Positions 28,901 to 38,139 of a stretch of 64,000 bases of DNA are shown here, piece by piece. Below the pieces are notes generated by a model. It had not been told where the DNA came from. It saw only the letters and a program-made list of their open reading frames with translations, and did not search any database. Made by a program: the position numbers and the translations under genes. Location: NCBI GenBank assembly GCA_946413245.1, contig CAMKJS010000001.1:1-64000 (forward strand). The letters run 5' to 3'. The stretch's first letter is position 1. Each line of letters opens with the position of its first letter. The DNA is from an uncultured Clostridia bacterium (GTDB lineage Bacteria > Bacillota > Clostridia > Christensenellales > Aristaeellaceae).

Positions 28901-29483
28901 GGAGCTGCCGGACCGCGGCGCGCATCTGGACGGTATGGAGGTCCGGATGGGCGGCATTCTTACCGAGGTGAAGGGAAAAGCCACCAAGAAGGGGGACTAC
29001 ATGGCCTTCGTCACCCTGGAGGATATGGCCGGGCAGATCGAATGCCTGGTGTTCCCGCGGGTGTACGAGAAATACCAGTCCATGCTTCGGGAAGACGAAG
29101 CCGTGGTCATGGGCGGAAAGATCAGCATCCGGGAGGACGAGGCGCCGAAGCTGCTGGCGGACACTGTGACGCCGCTGGAGGACTGGATCCGCCGGGGAGC
29201 GGCCATGGCTGCTCCGCCGCCGGAGATCCGGCCCAGGAAGACGGAGGCGCAGCTGGCGAAGGAAGCCCCCCGGAAGCTGTTCCTGCGGCTGAAGCGGGCG
29301 GAGATGGACCGGACGATGGCGGTGCTGGCGCTGCACGCGGGCGAGGTACCGGTTTACCTGCATATTCCGGAGGAAAACATCACGCTGCTGGCGCCGCGGG
29401 AGGACTGGTGCGACGCCGGGGAGGAAGCGCTGCGGAAGCTGCGGGAGTCCCTGGGAGCCGAAAACGTGGTGCTGAAAGGGTAA
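25938..29483 (+). CDS. dnaE: DNA polymerase III subunit alpha
   Basis: PHP domain MSFTHLHLHTEYSLLDGACRI, GPGRGSGAGSIVAYSLGIT, MPDIDVDFCYERR, SFASYAFNKSHAAAYG. Confidence 0.97.
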   Translation: MSFTHLHLHTEYSLLDGACRISRLVGRLKELGMDSCAITDHGVLYGVVDFYTAMKDAGIKPIIGMEAYVARDRKDRSPAGKENSHLILLCENNTGYQNLMYLSSEAFLTGYYYRPRMDYDLIREHHEGLIALSACLSGDLPKMLLNGQDESARKYVRDMQDIFGKDHFYIELMDHRLPDEKTVLPRLISLAREMDVPLVATNDCHYLEKKDAPAQEVLMCIQTGKTLEDDQRMRMETDELYVKSEQEMRELFKYVPDAVDRTAEIAQRCNVEFEFGVIRLPHYPVPEGETAEGMLRRLCNEGMAKLYPDAKAGDPPYDRLEYELRTIAGMGYVDYFLIVWDFIHYAKSNGIMVGPGRGSGAGSIVAYSLGITMLDPLKYQLLFERFLNPERVSMPDIDVDFCYERRQEVIDYVARKYGADHVSQIITFGTMAAKGVVRDVGRVLGMSYQETDAVAKAIPFDLGMTLQKALQISPMLRQMAEDQPRVQELLETAMTLEGMPRHASTHAAGVLITGKPVMEYVPLQRNDEVITTQYPMGTIERLGLLKMDFLGLRTLTVIRDTLDMMREIGVDMKPEDIPLDDPDVYDMICRGDTDGVFQMEGAGMTGFLTNMKPSCFEDIIAAISLYRPGPMDSIPRYIAGKVNPASVEYTTEKLRPILDVTYGCMVYQEQVMQIVRDLAGYSYGRSDLVRRAMAKKKKSVMDAERKAFVYGVTDENGNVTVPGCIRNGVPEDVANKIYDEMISFASYAFNKSHAAAYGVVAMQTAWLKRYYPVQFMAAMLNSVYGNTGKIAGYIQYCRGRGIQVLPPDVNRSRWKFTVCPDAEGKPAILFGMGAVKSVGENAVCEIVREREAGGPYRDIFDFCRRVDGTECSKRVTESLIKAGAFDLLGANRPQMLAVYESATDASQSSRKRNVTGQVSLFDMFSGTGEEPLFQEEARLPDLPDCPARIKLLMEKEAAGVYMTGHPLDEYREALKGLTFTTAQLENPEELPDRGAHLDGMEVRMGGILTEVKGKATKKGDYMAFVTLEDMAGQIECLVFPRVYEKYQSMLREDEAVVMGGKISIREDEAPKLLADTVTPLEDWIRRGAAMAAPPPEIRPRKTEAQLAKEAPRKLFLRLKRAEMDRTMAVLALHAGEVPVYLHIPEENITLLAPREDWCDAGEEALRKLRESLGAENVVLKG

Positions 29484-29489
29484 GAAGAC

Positions 29490-30410
29490 ATGATTGAGCT
29501 GAAGCATGTCACGAAGAAATACGGCACCGTGACCGCACTGGAGGACGTGAGCTTCCGGGTGGAGAAGGGACAGACTGTGGGACTCCTGGGCAGGAACGGC
29601 GCCGGGAAAACCACGGCGCTGAACGTGCTGACCGGGTACTTTCCGCCTACGGCGGGAGACGTGCTGCTGGACGGCATGAGCCTGCGGGAGCACCCGCGGG
29701 AATGCAAGCGGCGCATCGGATATCTGCCGGAGCGGCCACCGCTGTATGACGAAATGACGGTGACGGAATACCTGGATTTCGTGTGCGAGCTGCGGGAAGT
29801 GGCCGCGAACGCGAGGAAGAAGCATATTCAGGAGATTCTGGAGCTGTGCGGGCTGGAGGAACACCGGCACCGTCTGCTGGGGCATCTGAGCAAGGGATAC
29901 CGGCAGCGGACGGGAATTGCCCAGGCCCTGTGCGGAAGCCCGGACGCGCTGATACTGGATGAACCCACCGCCGGGCTGGATCCGGCGCAGACCGTGGAAA
30001 CCCGGGCGCTGATCAGGGCCCTGGGAAAGGAGCGGACCATCCTGTTATCCAGTCACATCCTGAGCGAGGTGCAGCAGATCTGCACCCATGCCGTGATCCT
30101 GAAGAACGGAAAAGTAGCGCGGGCCATGGCGCTGGATGCCCGGGAGGCGGAGACGCAGCTTCGGGTGACCGCCGCCGGTGACGGGAAGCGGATCCAGAAA
30201 GCGCTGCGGGAAACGGAATGGGTAGAGAAGGCGGAAATCGTCGGAACCGGTCCGGACGGGGCAGTGACGTTCCGGGTGAGCGGAAAGCGGCCGGAAGGAA
30301 ATCCCGCGGAGCAGGTGTTTATGAAGATGACGGAGAAGGGGATTCCGCTGCGGGAACTGAGGGAGGAGCAGGATTCGCTGGAGGAGATCTTCTTAAAGGA
30401 TACGGAGTAA
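29490..30410 (+). CDS. ABC transporter ATP-binding protein (GldA/CcmA-like)
   Basis: Walker A GRNGAGKTT; signature SKGYRQR; Walker B LILDEPTAGLDP. Confidence 0.93.
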   Translation: MIELKHVTKKYGTVTALEDVSFRVEKGQTVGLLGRNGAGKTTALNVLTGYFPPTAGDVLLDGMSLREHPRECKRRIGYLPERPPLYDEMTVTEYLDFVCELREVAANARKKHIQEILELCGLEEHRHRLLGHLSKGYRQRTGIAQALCGSPDALILDEPTAGLDPAQTVETRALIRALGKERTILLSSHILSEVQQICTHAVILKNGKVARAMALDAREAETQLRVTAAGDGKRIQKALRETEWVEKAEIVGTGPDGAVTFRVSGKRPEGNPAEQVFMKMTEKGIPLRELREEQDSLEEIFLKDTE

Positions 30411-30415
30411 TAATA

Positions 30416-30471
30416 TCCCCTCAGTCGGCGAAGCCGACAGCTCCCCTTGCAACAAGGGGAGCCTTAGGGGA
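30416..30471. repeat. Cloverleaf-like intercistronic palindromic element
   Basis: Outer TCCCCT/AGGGGA stem enclosing hairpins GTCGGC-GAA-GCCGAC and GCTCCCCTTG-CAA-CAAGGGGAGC. Confidence 0.8.
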
Positions 30472-30486
30472 GGGAGGAGGGAACTT

Positions 30487-31191
30487 GTGAAAACGATCTG
30501 GAAACGGGAACTGAAGGGCTATTTCTACAGCCCGGTGGGATACGTGTTTCTCGGCGTGTTTCTGACGGTTTCCTCTGTGCTGTTCTATATGGAAATTCTG
30601 CGGCAGCGGAGCGGGGATCTGCCCCAGTTCATCGGGGAAATGAGCTATCTGTGGATGCTGCTGAGCCCGGTGCTGACCATGCGGCTGCTGGCGGAGGAAA
30701 AACAGAAGAAGACGGATCAGCTGCTGCTGACGAGTCCGGTATCCCTGCCGGGAATCGTAATCGGGAAATACCTGGCGGCGGTAACCGTGCTGGCTCTGGC
30801 CGCGGCGCTGACCGGGTTGTTCGTGCTGGTGGTGGCGATCTACGGGACGGTGTTCCCGGCGGAGCTGGCGGTGAACTATCTGGGCTTCGTGCTGCAGGGA
30901 TGCGCCTTCACTGCCATGGACCTGTTCCTGAGCGGGTGTGCGGGAACGCCGATGGTGGCGGCGGTGCTGGCCTTCGGCGCGAATATGCTGCTGTGGGTGA
31001 TGGACTTGCTTGTGAACGCCGTACAGGCGGGCTGGGCGGCGGAAGCGCTGCGGTTCATCAGCCTGTACCAGCGGAACGAAGCGTTCCTCATGGGGCAGCT
31101 GAGCTTTGCGGGAATCCTGTATGACCTGTCCTTCGCCGCAGTGTTCCTGGTGCTGACGATTGCGCACCTGGAGCAGCGGCGGGTGCGGTGA
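30487..31191 (+). CDS. ABC transporter permease (GldF/ABC-2 type)
   Basis: MKTIWKRELKGYFYSPVGYVFLGVFL...LLSPVLTMRLLAEEKQKKTDQLLLTSPVS. Confidence 0.9.
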   Translation: MKTIWKRELKGYFYSPVGYVFLGVFLTVSSVLFYMEILRQRSGDLPQFIGEMSYLWMLLSPVLTMRLLAEEKQKKTDQLLLTSPVSLPGIVIGKYLAAVTVLALAAALTGLFVLVVAIYGTVFPAELAVNYLGFVLQGCAFTAMDLFLSGCAGTPMVAAVLAFGANMLLWVMDLLVNAVQAGWAAEALRFISLYQRNEAFLMGQLSFAGILYDLSFAAVFLVLTIAHLEQRRVR

Positions 31192-31214
31192 ATATGCGGA
31201 AAGGAGGAGAAACC

Positions 31215-32651
31215 ATGAGCCGGAAGAACAGACGGATCCGCTGGACTTCTGCGGCGGTGGCAGTGCTGGTGACCGGCGCGCTGCTGGCGCTGAATATCGC
31301 TGTGACGTCGCTGGAAAAGGCAAAGGGCTGGCGCGTGGATTTCTCCTTCAACGGGATTACCACACAGAGCGCTGAAACCCGGGAAGTGCTCCGGCAGCTG
31401 AAACATCCCGTGCATATCTACGCGCTGTTCCGGAAGGGAGAAGAGGACCTGCAGCTGATGGAGCTGCTGAACCGGTACGCCGCGGAGAGCAGCATGGTGA
31501 CCTGGGAACAGGCGGATCCGGGGCTGAATCCGGCGCTGGTAAGCCGGTATTCCAATGAAAACCAGACGGTCACCTCAGACAGCCTGATCGTGGCCTGCGA
31601 GGAAACCGGACGAAGCCGGGTGCTGGGGCCGGAGGATTACGTGAGCTTCAGCCTGGACGAGGGGAGCGGCGCCTACACCTGGGCAGGATACACCTATGAG
31701 CGCAGTATAACCGGCGCGATTGCCGGAGTCAGCCGGGAAACAGCCCCCCGGGCGGTGATAGCCCAGGGGCACGGGGAACTGGACGAGGAAGCGACAGCGG
31801 ATTTCCGGAGCTTGCTGGAGGCGAACCAGTACGAGGTAGTGTACGAGACGCTGACAGAGCAGACGGAGCTGCGGCCGGAGGAGCTGCTGGTTTTCTTCAG
31901 CCCGATGCGGGATCTGACCGCGGGCGAGCTGGAGAAGGTGCGGGCTTTCGCCGAGGCGGGAGGAAGCTTCCTCTTTACCTGCGACTATTCCGATCCCCTG
32001 GAGAATATGAGCAATTATACCGCGCTGCTGCGGAGCTACGGATTTATTCCGAAGCAGGGAATCGTGACCGCGGACAGCGGGGATCCGGGAAGCTTTTACA
32101 ACAATATGCGGATTTATCTGATTCCCGAAATGTGTGCCACGGACATCACGCTGGAGCTGCTGAACGCCGGGCAGAACACGCTGCTGCTGCCGGGCACCCG
32201 GGGGTTTGTCCCGGCAGAGGAGGGAGACCGGAATCTGGTGGTCTATGACGTGCTCGAGAGTGAAGAGACGTCTTATCTGAAGGTGATGACAGCGGAAACC
32301 CGGAGCATGGAAAAGGAAGAGGGCGACGAAACAGGGCCGTTTGCCCTGGCGCTGGCAGCCCGCCGGGTTACCGGAGCGGGAGAGGTATCCCGAGCGTTCG
32401 TCATCGGCTGCTCGGCGGCGCTGACGGAGCAGGAAATCTGGGCGATGACCGATACACGGGCTTTCCTGTCCCGGGTATCCATGTTCCTGCTGGACACGGA
32501 ATCCTCCGGACTGACGATGCAGGCCAATGACGCCATGCGGCCGGCACTGGGCGTCGGGAGCACGGGGTTGGGCTCGGTGCTGCTGGCGGCGCTGCCTCTG
32601 AGCGTGCTGGCGGCCGCGCTGCTGGTGCTGCTGCCGAGACGAAACCGGTAA
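31215..32651 (+). CDS. GldG-like ABC-associated membrane protein
   Basis: N- and C-terminal TM segments with GldG-like extracytoplasmic domain; next to the GldF-like permease. Confidence 0.8.
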   Translation: MSRKNRRIRWTSAAVAVLVTGALLALNIAVTSLEKAKGWRVDFSFNGITTQSAETREVLRQLKHPVHIYALFRKGEEDLQLMELLNRYAAESSMVTWEQADPGLNPALVSRYSNENQTVTSDSLIVACEETGRSRVLGPEDYVSFSLDEGSGAYTWAGYTYERSITGAIAGVSRETAPRAVIAQGHGELDEEATADFRSLLEANQYEVVYETLTEQTELRPEELLVFFSPMRDLTAGELEKVRAFAEAGGSFLFTCDYSDPLENMSNYTALLRSYGFIPKQGIVTADSGDPGSFYNNMRIYLIPEMCATDITLELLNAGQNTLLLPGTRGFVPAEEGDRNLVVYDVLESEETSYLKVMTAETRSMEKEEGDETGPFALALAARRVTGAGEVSRAFVIGCSAALTEQEIWAMTDTRAFLSRVSMFLLDTESSGLTMQANDAMRPALGVGSTGLGSVLLAALPLSVLAAALLVLLPRRNR

Positions 32652-32675
32652 TCCGCGGGCAGAGAGGACGAACCG

Positions 32676-34112
32676 ATGGAAAAAGTAGCTAAAAAAAAGA
32701 AACGCCGGGGCTGGAGCCGGGGAACGAGGCTGGCTGCGGCAGGAGCGCTGTTTCTGGTCTGCCTGGTTCTGGCCCTGTATTGGAACCGGGAACCTGAGGA
32801 TAAACCTGTGAAGGAGGATCACAGCGGGGTCCTGACCCAAATGGGGCAGGATGAGATTGCCGACGTGACCATCGTCCCGCGGGGGGAAGAGGCCTGGACC
32901 GTGGAAAGGGACGGGGACGGAGCCCTGAGCCTTGCGGGAGAAAGCGGCTGGACGGTGGATGAAACCCTGGGAGAGCGGATGCTGGACGCGCTGGCCAATC
33001 TGGAATACGAGGATATTCTGACGGAGAACGCGCAGGACTGGAAGGATCATCCGGAAGAATTCGGACTGGCGGAGCCCCTGGTGACGGCCATCGTTCGAAC
33101 GCGGGACGGAGAACTGATGACCGTTCGCATCGGAAACGCAGTGGAAACGGAAGAGGGAAGCCTCTATTACATGTCTGTGGACAACGGAGATACGCTGTAC
33201 GCGGTTTCCGCCGGCACGGTGCAGGACCTGCGGGCGGAGAGGGAGCTGCTGCGTCCTGTGGAGCAGCCGGAGATCCTGCAGGCGCTGCTGGACCGGATCA
33301 CGATCCGGGATTCCCGGGGAGAAATCGAGCGGGAATGGCGGCTGCGGGGAAACATCACGGATCCGGAGGCGGGAACCGACTGGCTGATCACAGCCCCGTT
33401 TACATATCCGGCGGATGAGGAAAGCATGACGACCCTGCGGACGGCCGCGGCCGGACTGCGCCTGGGCGCCTGGGTGGGAGAAGCCACGGAGGAGAACCTG
33501 GAGAAATGCGGCCTGAAGGAACCGGAATGGACCCTGGAGCTGCATATGGCCGCGGGATCCACCGGAACGGTTTCCGAAGACGGCGTCTACGACGTGACGG
33601 AGCGGGAGGAACGCGCGGAAACCCTGGCCGTTGGGGCGGAACGCAGCGAGCTGGTGCGCTATGTGCGCTTCGGGGACGCGGTGTACACGATGAGCATGAT
33701 CAGGCTGAGCACGCTGCTGGAGGCGGAAGCCGGGGAGACCGCGGCGCGCTACGTGGCGCCGGTCCCCTGGGGATCGCTGACCGGAATTACGGTGGAGACA
33801 GCGGAAGGGGAGACGGAATACGCCCGGCTCAGCGAAGAAGGAGAAGAGACCCGCTGGCTGAAGAACGGGCAGGAGATTTCCGCGGAGGCGATGGAGGCAG
33901 CCTACGACCGGCTGTCCGTGGTTACGGTGAGCGGAGAGCTTCCCGCGGGTACGGCGCCCGGAAAGACCGACATAAAATATACGTTCCGCACGGCGAGCGG
34001 CGGAACGCGGCAGGTGGTATTATCCGATTTTGACGGAATGCACGACTGTGTCACACTGGACGGATACACCCGGTTCTATCTGATCAAAGGCGGGATGACG
34101 GAGCTTCCGTAA
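32676..34112 (+). CDS. DUF4340 domain-containing protein
   Basis: N-terminal TM anchor; WTVERDGDGALSLAGESGWTVDE... typical DUF4340 pattern downstream of GldG. Confidence 0.8.
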   Translation: MEKVAKKKKRRGWSRGTRLAAAGALFLVCLVLALYWNREPEDKPVKEDHSGVLTQMGQDEIADVTIVPRGEEAWTVERDGDGALSLAGESGWTVDETLGERMLDALANLEYEDILTENAQDWKDHPEEFGLAEPLVTAIVRTRDGELMTVRIGNAVETEEGSLYYMSVDNGDTLYAVSAGTVQDLRAERELLRPVEQPEILQALLDRITIRDSRGEIEREWRLRGNITDPEAGTDWLITAPFTYPADEESMTTLRTAAAGLRLGAWVGEATEENLEKCGLKEPEWTLELHMAAGSTGTVSEDGVYDVTEREERAETLAVGAERSELVRYVRFGDAVYTMSMIRLSTLLEAEAGETAARYVAPVPWGSLTGITVETAEGETEYARLSEEGEETRWLKNGQEISAEAMEAAYDRLSVVTVSGELPAGTAPGKTDIKYTFRTASGGTRQVVLSDFDGMHDCVTLDGYTRFYLIKGGMTELP

Positions 34113-34587
34113 GCGGAGCTTCTCCCCAGCCGATGATGTTTTTGCCGGTGTACCTGATCGCGTAAGGTGTTCCTTTCGTCCAGGCAGGGAGGGGAAGCTG
34201 CCCGTCCCAGTAAAGCATCTGCTCCCGGGTGCCGTGCTTGTCGGGAGCGCCCAGGACGACCAGACTGCGGCAGGTGACCCCGTCCACCAGGGACGTCTCC
34301 GGCTCCGGGTGGTCGTAAATCAGGGTTTCCGTATGGCTGCGCCCCTGCAGGGCGGAGCGGATCAGCTTCTCATAGGCATAGACCGGCCTGCAGAACATCT
34401 CGACGCAGAAGATCAGCACAGCTCCGATAAGAATGACGGACACGATGGTCAGTACCTGGATCCGGACGACCAGGGAGTACACGCAAACGGCCAGGAGAAC
34501 GGCGCAGACGGAAAACACGGCGATAAGGCGCTTTACCAGCTGCGCGTGAATCCGGTTCAGATCCGCGGCGGTATATAAATCCTGCAT
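34084..34587 (-). CDS. Uncharacterised membrane protein (167 aa)
   Basis: Two hydrophobic helices near the N-terminus; convergent with and overlapping the DUF4340 gene by 29 bp. Confidence 0.65.
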   Translation of the reverse strand: MQDLYTAADLNRIHAQLVKRLIAVFSVCAVLLAVCVYSLVVRIQVLTIVSVILIGAVLIFCVEMFCRPVYAYEKLIRSALQGRSHTETLIYDHPEPETSLVDGVTCRSLVVLGAPDKHGTREQMLYWDGQLPLPAWTKGTPYAIRYTGKNIIGWGEAPLTEAPSSRL

Positions 34588-34712
34588 AAACCCCGACTCC
34601 TTTGACCGGGCGGCGATCCGCCCGCTTTTTCATGAATAATCCGGCAATAACACAAAATGAATTCGAATGATAACTCACTTTGCAATCATCATACCATATC
34701 TCCGGGCAAAAG

Positions 34713-34745
34713 AAAAGCCCGCCTGTGCGGGGCGGGGCTTTTGTT
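34713..34745 (-). terminator. Terminator of the ribosomal protein/rpoA operon
   Basis: Minus strand AAAAGCCCCGCC...GGCGGGCTTTTCTTTT hairpin plus U-rich tail. Confidence 0.8.
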
Positions 34746-34767
34746 TGCTTGATGTGCGGAGAAAACG

Positions 34768-35280
34768 TCAGACGAGCTCGAGGACGACCATTTCGGCGGC
34801 GTCGCCGCGGCGCGGTCCGAGCTTATAGATACGGGTGTAACCGCCGGTGCAGTTCTTCTCGGCGTTGCGGGCCTTGTACTTGGGCCCGATTTCGCGGAAG
34901 AGCTTCTCGACCACAGGATGCTTGTTGTCCTTGGTCCGCTCCCGGTATTCGGCTTTGTTCTCATCGTCCTTCTTGGCTTCCTTCAGGTCGTAGAGATAAG
35001 CCATCATAATCCGACGGGCATGCAGCTTGGAAGGCGCGTCGTTCACGACCTCCAGATTGATCAGCTGGCCCTTGTCGTTATGGGTTTCCTTGGTGGTGGA
35101 AACCGTGTTGTCGCATTCGCGCACAGCCAGGGTAATCATCTTGTCGGCGATCCGGCGGACTTCCTTGGCCTTGGCTTCGGTTGTCGTGATCCGGCCGTTC
35201 CAGATCAGATTGGTCACCTGATTGCGAAGCAGCGCCTTGCGCTGATCAGCCGTGCGACCCAGCTTGCGTTGGTTAGCCAT
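34768..35280 (-). CDS. rplQ: 50S ribosomal protein L17
   Basis: [26 protein letters not shown]...[25 protein letters not shown]. Confidence 0.97.
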   Translation of the reverse strand: MANQRKLGRTADQRKALLRNQVTNLIWNGRITTTEAKAKEVRRIADKMITLAVRECDNTVSTTKETHNDKGQLINLEVVNDAPSKLHARRIMMAYLYDLKEAKKDDENKAEYRERTKDNKHPVVEKLFREIGPKYKARNAEKNCTGGYTRIYKLGPRRGDAAEMVVLELV

Positions 35281-35343
35281 GGGAATTTCCTCCTACTCTG
35301 TGTGACCTGTTTGCCGGATCAGGGATCCGGACAGATCAGCATC

Positions 35344-36291
35344 TTAGTCTTCATTGGGTCGCAGGCCGAGACCCAGGGCGTTGAGCTTCTGCTCCACTTC
35401 TTCCAGGCTCTTGCGGCCGAGGTTGCGAACCTTCATCATGTCTTCCTGATTCTTCTGGACCAGCTCAGCCACGCTGTTGATACCGGCGCGCTTGAGACAG
35501 TTGTAGGCACGGACGGAAAGATCCAGCTCCTCGATGGTCATTTCCAGCACCTTGTCCTTGACCTCGTCCTCCTGTTGTACCATGCTCACCGGCATGACCT
35601 GATCAGTCAGGCTCAGGAACAGGGAGAGGTGCTCGGTCAGGATCCGGGCAGCGTGGGAAATGGCCTCTTCGGGCTTCAGGGTTCCGTTGGTCCAGATTTC
35701 CAGCGTCAGCTTATCGTAGTCCGTAATCTGCCCGACACGGGTATCTTCGACCGTGTAGTTCACCTTCTTGACAGGGGTGAAGATCGAATCGATCGGGATG
35801 ACGCCGATAGGCATGCTGGGGGACTTGTTCTTGTCGGCGCTGACATAACCGCGGCCCCGGTCCAGCGTCATCTGCATCTGCAGGTGAGCGTCCTCATTCA
35901 GGGTGGCGATATGCAGTTCCGGGTTCATGATTTCGACTTCGTCATCCGTCCGGATATCCCCGGCCTTCAGCTCGCAGGGGCCCTTCACATCCACAGTCAG
36001 CTGCTTGGGGTTCTCTGAGAACATTTTGCAGGCCATCGATTTCAGGTTCAGGATGATCTCCGTCACATCTTCCTTAACTCCCGGCATCGTGGAAAACTCA
36101 TGCTGTACACCTTCGATGTGTACGGAAGAGACAGCCACACCGGGGAGGGAGGAAAGAAGCACGCGGCGCAGAGAGTTGCCCAGGGTGTGGCCGAAACCAC
36201 GCTCCAACGGTTCTACGACGAAGCGGCCGTAGCAGCCGTTCTGGCCCACTTCCACACATTCGATGCGGGCTTTTTCGATTTCGACGATCAT
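35344..36291 (-). CDS. rpoA: DNA-directed RNA polymerase subunit alpha
   Basis: [20 protein letters not shown]; alpha-[21 protein letters not shown]. Confidence 0.97.
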   Translation of the reverse strand: MIVEIEKARIECVEVGQNGCYGRFVVEPLERGFGHTLGNSLRRVLLSSLPGVAVSSVHIEGVQHEFSTMPGVKEDVTEIILNLKSMACKMFSENPKQLTVDVKGPCELKAGDIRTDDEVEIMNPELHIATLNEDAHLQMQMTLDRGRGYVSADKNKSPSMPIGVIPIDSIFTPVKKVNYTVEDTRVGQITDYDKLTLEIWTNGTLKPEEAISHAARILTEHLSLFLSLTDQVMPVSMVQQEDEVKDKVLEMTIEELDLSVRAYNCLKRAGINSVAELVQKNQEDMMKVRNLGRKSLEEVEQKLNALGLGLRPNED

Positions 36292-36329
36292 ACGTACCCT
36301 CCTCAACGATTGGGTCCATGCGTGGCAGA

Positions 36330-36926
36330 TTAACGGGAGTAATACTCGACGATCATGTTCTCCTGCACCTGCAGGTCAATATCTTCGCGAGTGGGGAGCG
36401 CGACCACGCTGCCGGCCAGGTTGGGAGCGTCGAAGCTGAGCCACTTGGGAGTCAGCACGGTGGTGCCTTCCCGCAGGGACTTGAACAGCTCGGATTCCTC
36501 GGAACGCTTGCGCAGGGTGATCTTGTCGCCGACCTTGACCTGGTAGGACGGAATGTCCACCTTCTGGTCATTGACGCGGATGTGGCCGTGGCACACGATC
36601 TGACGGGCGGCGCGACGGGTCTTGGCCAGGCCGAGACGGAACACCACGTTGTCCAGGCGCAGCTCCAGAAGGCGGAGCAGGTTCTCGCCGGTGATGCCCT
36701 TCATGTTGGCGGCCTTCAGATAATACTTGTGGAACTGCTTTTCCAGCACGCCGTATACGAACTTGACCTTCTGCTTTTCCTGCAGCTGGGCGCCGTATTC
36801 GGAGACCTTCTTGCGGCGGTTTCCGCCGGGATTGCGGGTGGATTTTTTATTGCCATAGCCCATGACGGCCGGGGAAATGTCGAACTTCCGGCATTTCTTG
36901 GCAATCGGATCTTTATTCACTGCCAT
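36330..36926 (-). CDS. rpsD: 30S ribosomal protein S4
   Basis: [33 protein letters not shown]. Confidence 0.97.
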   Translation of the reverse strand: MAVNKDPIAKKCRKFDISPAVMGYGNKKSTRNPGGNRRKKVSEYGAQLQEKQKVKFVYGVLEKQFHKYYLKAANMKGITGENLLRLLELRLDNVVFRLGLAKTRRAARQIVCHGHIRVNDQKVDIPSYQVKVGDKITLRKRSEESELFKSLREGTTVLTPKWLSFDAPNLAGSVVALPTREDIDLQVQENMIVEYYSR

Positions 36927-36944
36927 TTCTGTCTGTCCTCCTTC

Positions 36945-37346
36945 TTACACGCGACGGCGTTTGGGCGGACGGCAACCGTTATGGGGAATGGGCGTCACGT
37001 CCTTAATCATGTTCACATCCAGACCGGCGGCCTGCAGGGAACGGATCGCGGCTTCCCGGCCGGAACCGGGACCTTTTACGTACACTTCCACCGTCTTCAG
37101 GCCGTATTCCATGGCGGCCTTAGCGGCGGTTTCAGCGGCCATCTGCGCGGCGAAAGGAGTGGACTTCTTGCTGCCGCGGAAGCCGAGACCACCGGCGCTG
37201 GCCCAGGAAAGAGCGTTGCCCTGGGTGTCCGTGATGGTCACGATAGTATTATTGAAAGAAGAACGGATATGGGCCGCGCCGCGCTCGACGAGCTTCCGCT
37301 CACGGCGTTTACGCGTAACCTTCTTCAGCTTTTGTTTAGGTGCCAT
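36945..37346 (-). CDS. rpsK: 30S ribosomal protein S11
   Basis: [44 protein letters not shown]. Confidence 0.97.
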   Translation of the reverse strand: MAPKQKLKKVTRKRRERKLVERGAAHIRSSFNNTIVTITDTQGNALSWASAGGLGFRGSKKSTPFAAQMAAETAAKAAMEYGLKTVEVYVKGPGSGREAAIRSLQAAGLDVNMIKDVTPIPHNGCRPPKRRRV

Positions 37347-37405
37347 TGATTTTCATCCTCCGTAAACCCGCACCTTCGGGCGGGATTCGTTGTGCGTAAA
37401 CCGAA

Positions 37406-37783
37406 TTACTTGGTAGCCTTCTTCTTGCCGGCGATGGTCTTCTTCGGGCCCTTCCGGGTACGGGCATTCTGCTTGGTATTCTGCCCGCGGACGGGAAGAC
37501 CATGACGATGACGGACGCCGCGGTAGCAGCCAATCTCGATCAGGCGCTTGATATTGAGAGACACCTCACGGCGAAGGTCACCCTCCACCTTCAGGTGATG
37601 CTCAATGTATTCACGCAGCTTGCTGATTTCGGTCTCGGAGAGATCCTTCACCCGCGTGTCGGGATTCACGCCGACTTCGGCGAGCATTTTCTGCGAAGTG
37701 GTCAGGCCGATGCCGTAGATGTAGGTCAGGCCGACTTCAACGCGCTTTTCTCTGGGCAGGTCAACGCCTGCAATGCGTGCCAT
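37406..37783 (-). CDS. rpsM: 30S ribosomal protein S13
   Basis: [26 protein letters not shown]...[23 protein letters not shown]. Confidence 0.97.
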   Translation of the reverse strand: MARIAGVDLPREKRVEVGLTYIYGIGLTTSQKMLAEVGVNPDTRVKDLSETEISKLREYIEHHLKVEGDLRREVSLNIKRLIEIGCYRGVRHRHGLPVRGQNTKQNARTRKGPKKTIAGKKKATK

Positions 37784-38042
37784 GTGTGCTATACACCTCC
37801 GTAAAATGTTTGCCCACCGGGCAAATGGGGAAAAAGAGCGTTCCCCCGCAGCGAGGCAACCCAACCACGCCGGGGAAACCCGACTCCATGCTGCGGCCTG
37901 GTGAAAGCAGGCGCACAACAACACCGGCCGGCCGACAATGGAAGGATCGGCAGGACAGTGCCAGGGCAGAGACGTATCGGCTGCCCGCCGGAACATGCGC
38001 GGAATCACGCATGCAGCCGCCCGGAGGCCAGCCAGAGGTTAA
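37784..38042 (-). promoter_or_regulatory. Long structured 5' leader of the rpsM operon
   Basis: About 259 nt between predicted TSS and rpsM; hairpins include TTTGCCC-GGT-GGGCAAA and CATGCG...CGCATG; no convincing CDS. Confidence 0.5.
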
Positions 38043-38049
38043 CCACTGA

Positions 38050-38078
38050 ATTGTAGCACAAGGGTCCGGAAATGGCAA
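38050..38078 (-). promoter_or_regulatory. rpsM operon promoter
   Basis: Minus strand TTGCCA-N17-TACAAT with A/T-rich upstream DNA (possible UP element). Confidence 0.75.
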
Positions 38079-38139
38079 TTGTTTTTTGGGATAAATTCTA
38101 AAATATTTGAAACAATTGTTACAAAATATTTAAAAATAA

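Noticed and set aside
31575-33545. 656-aa minus-strand ORF
   Set aside because: Shadow spanning two consecutive real genes (GldG-like and DUF4340)
38079-38139. A/T-rich segment between cca and rpsM considered as a mobile element scar or origin-like region
   Set aside because: More simply explained as an UP-element region upstream of the ribosomal operon promoter; no inverted repeats or DnaA-box cluster seen
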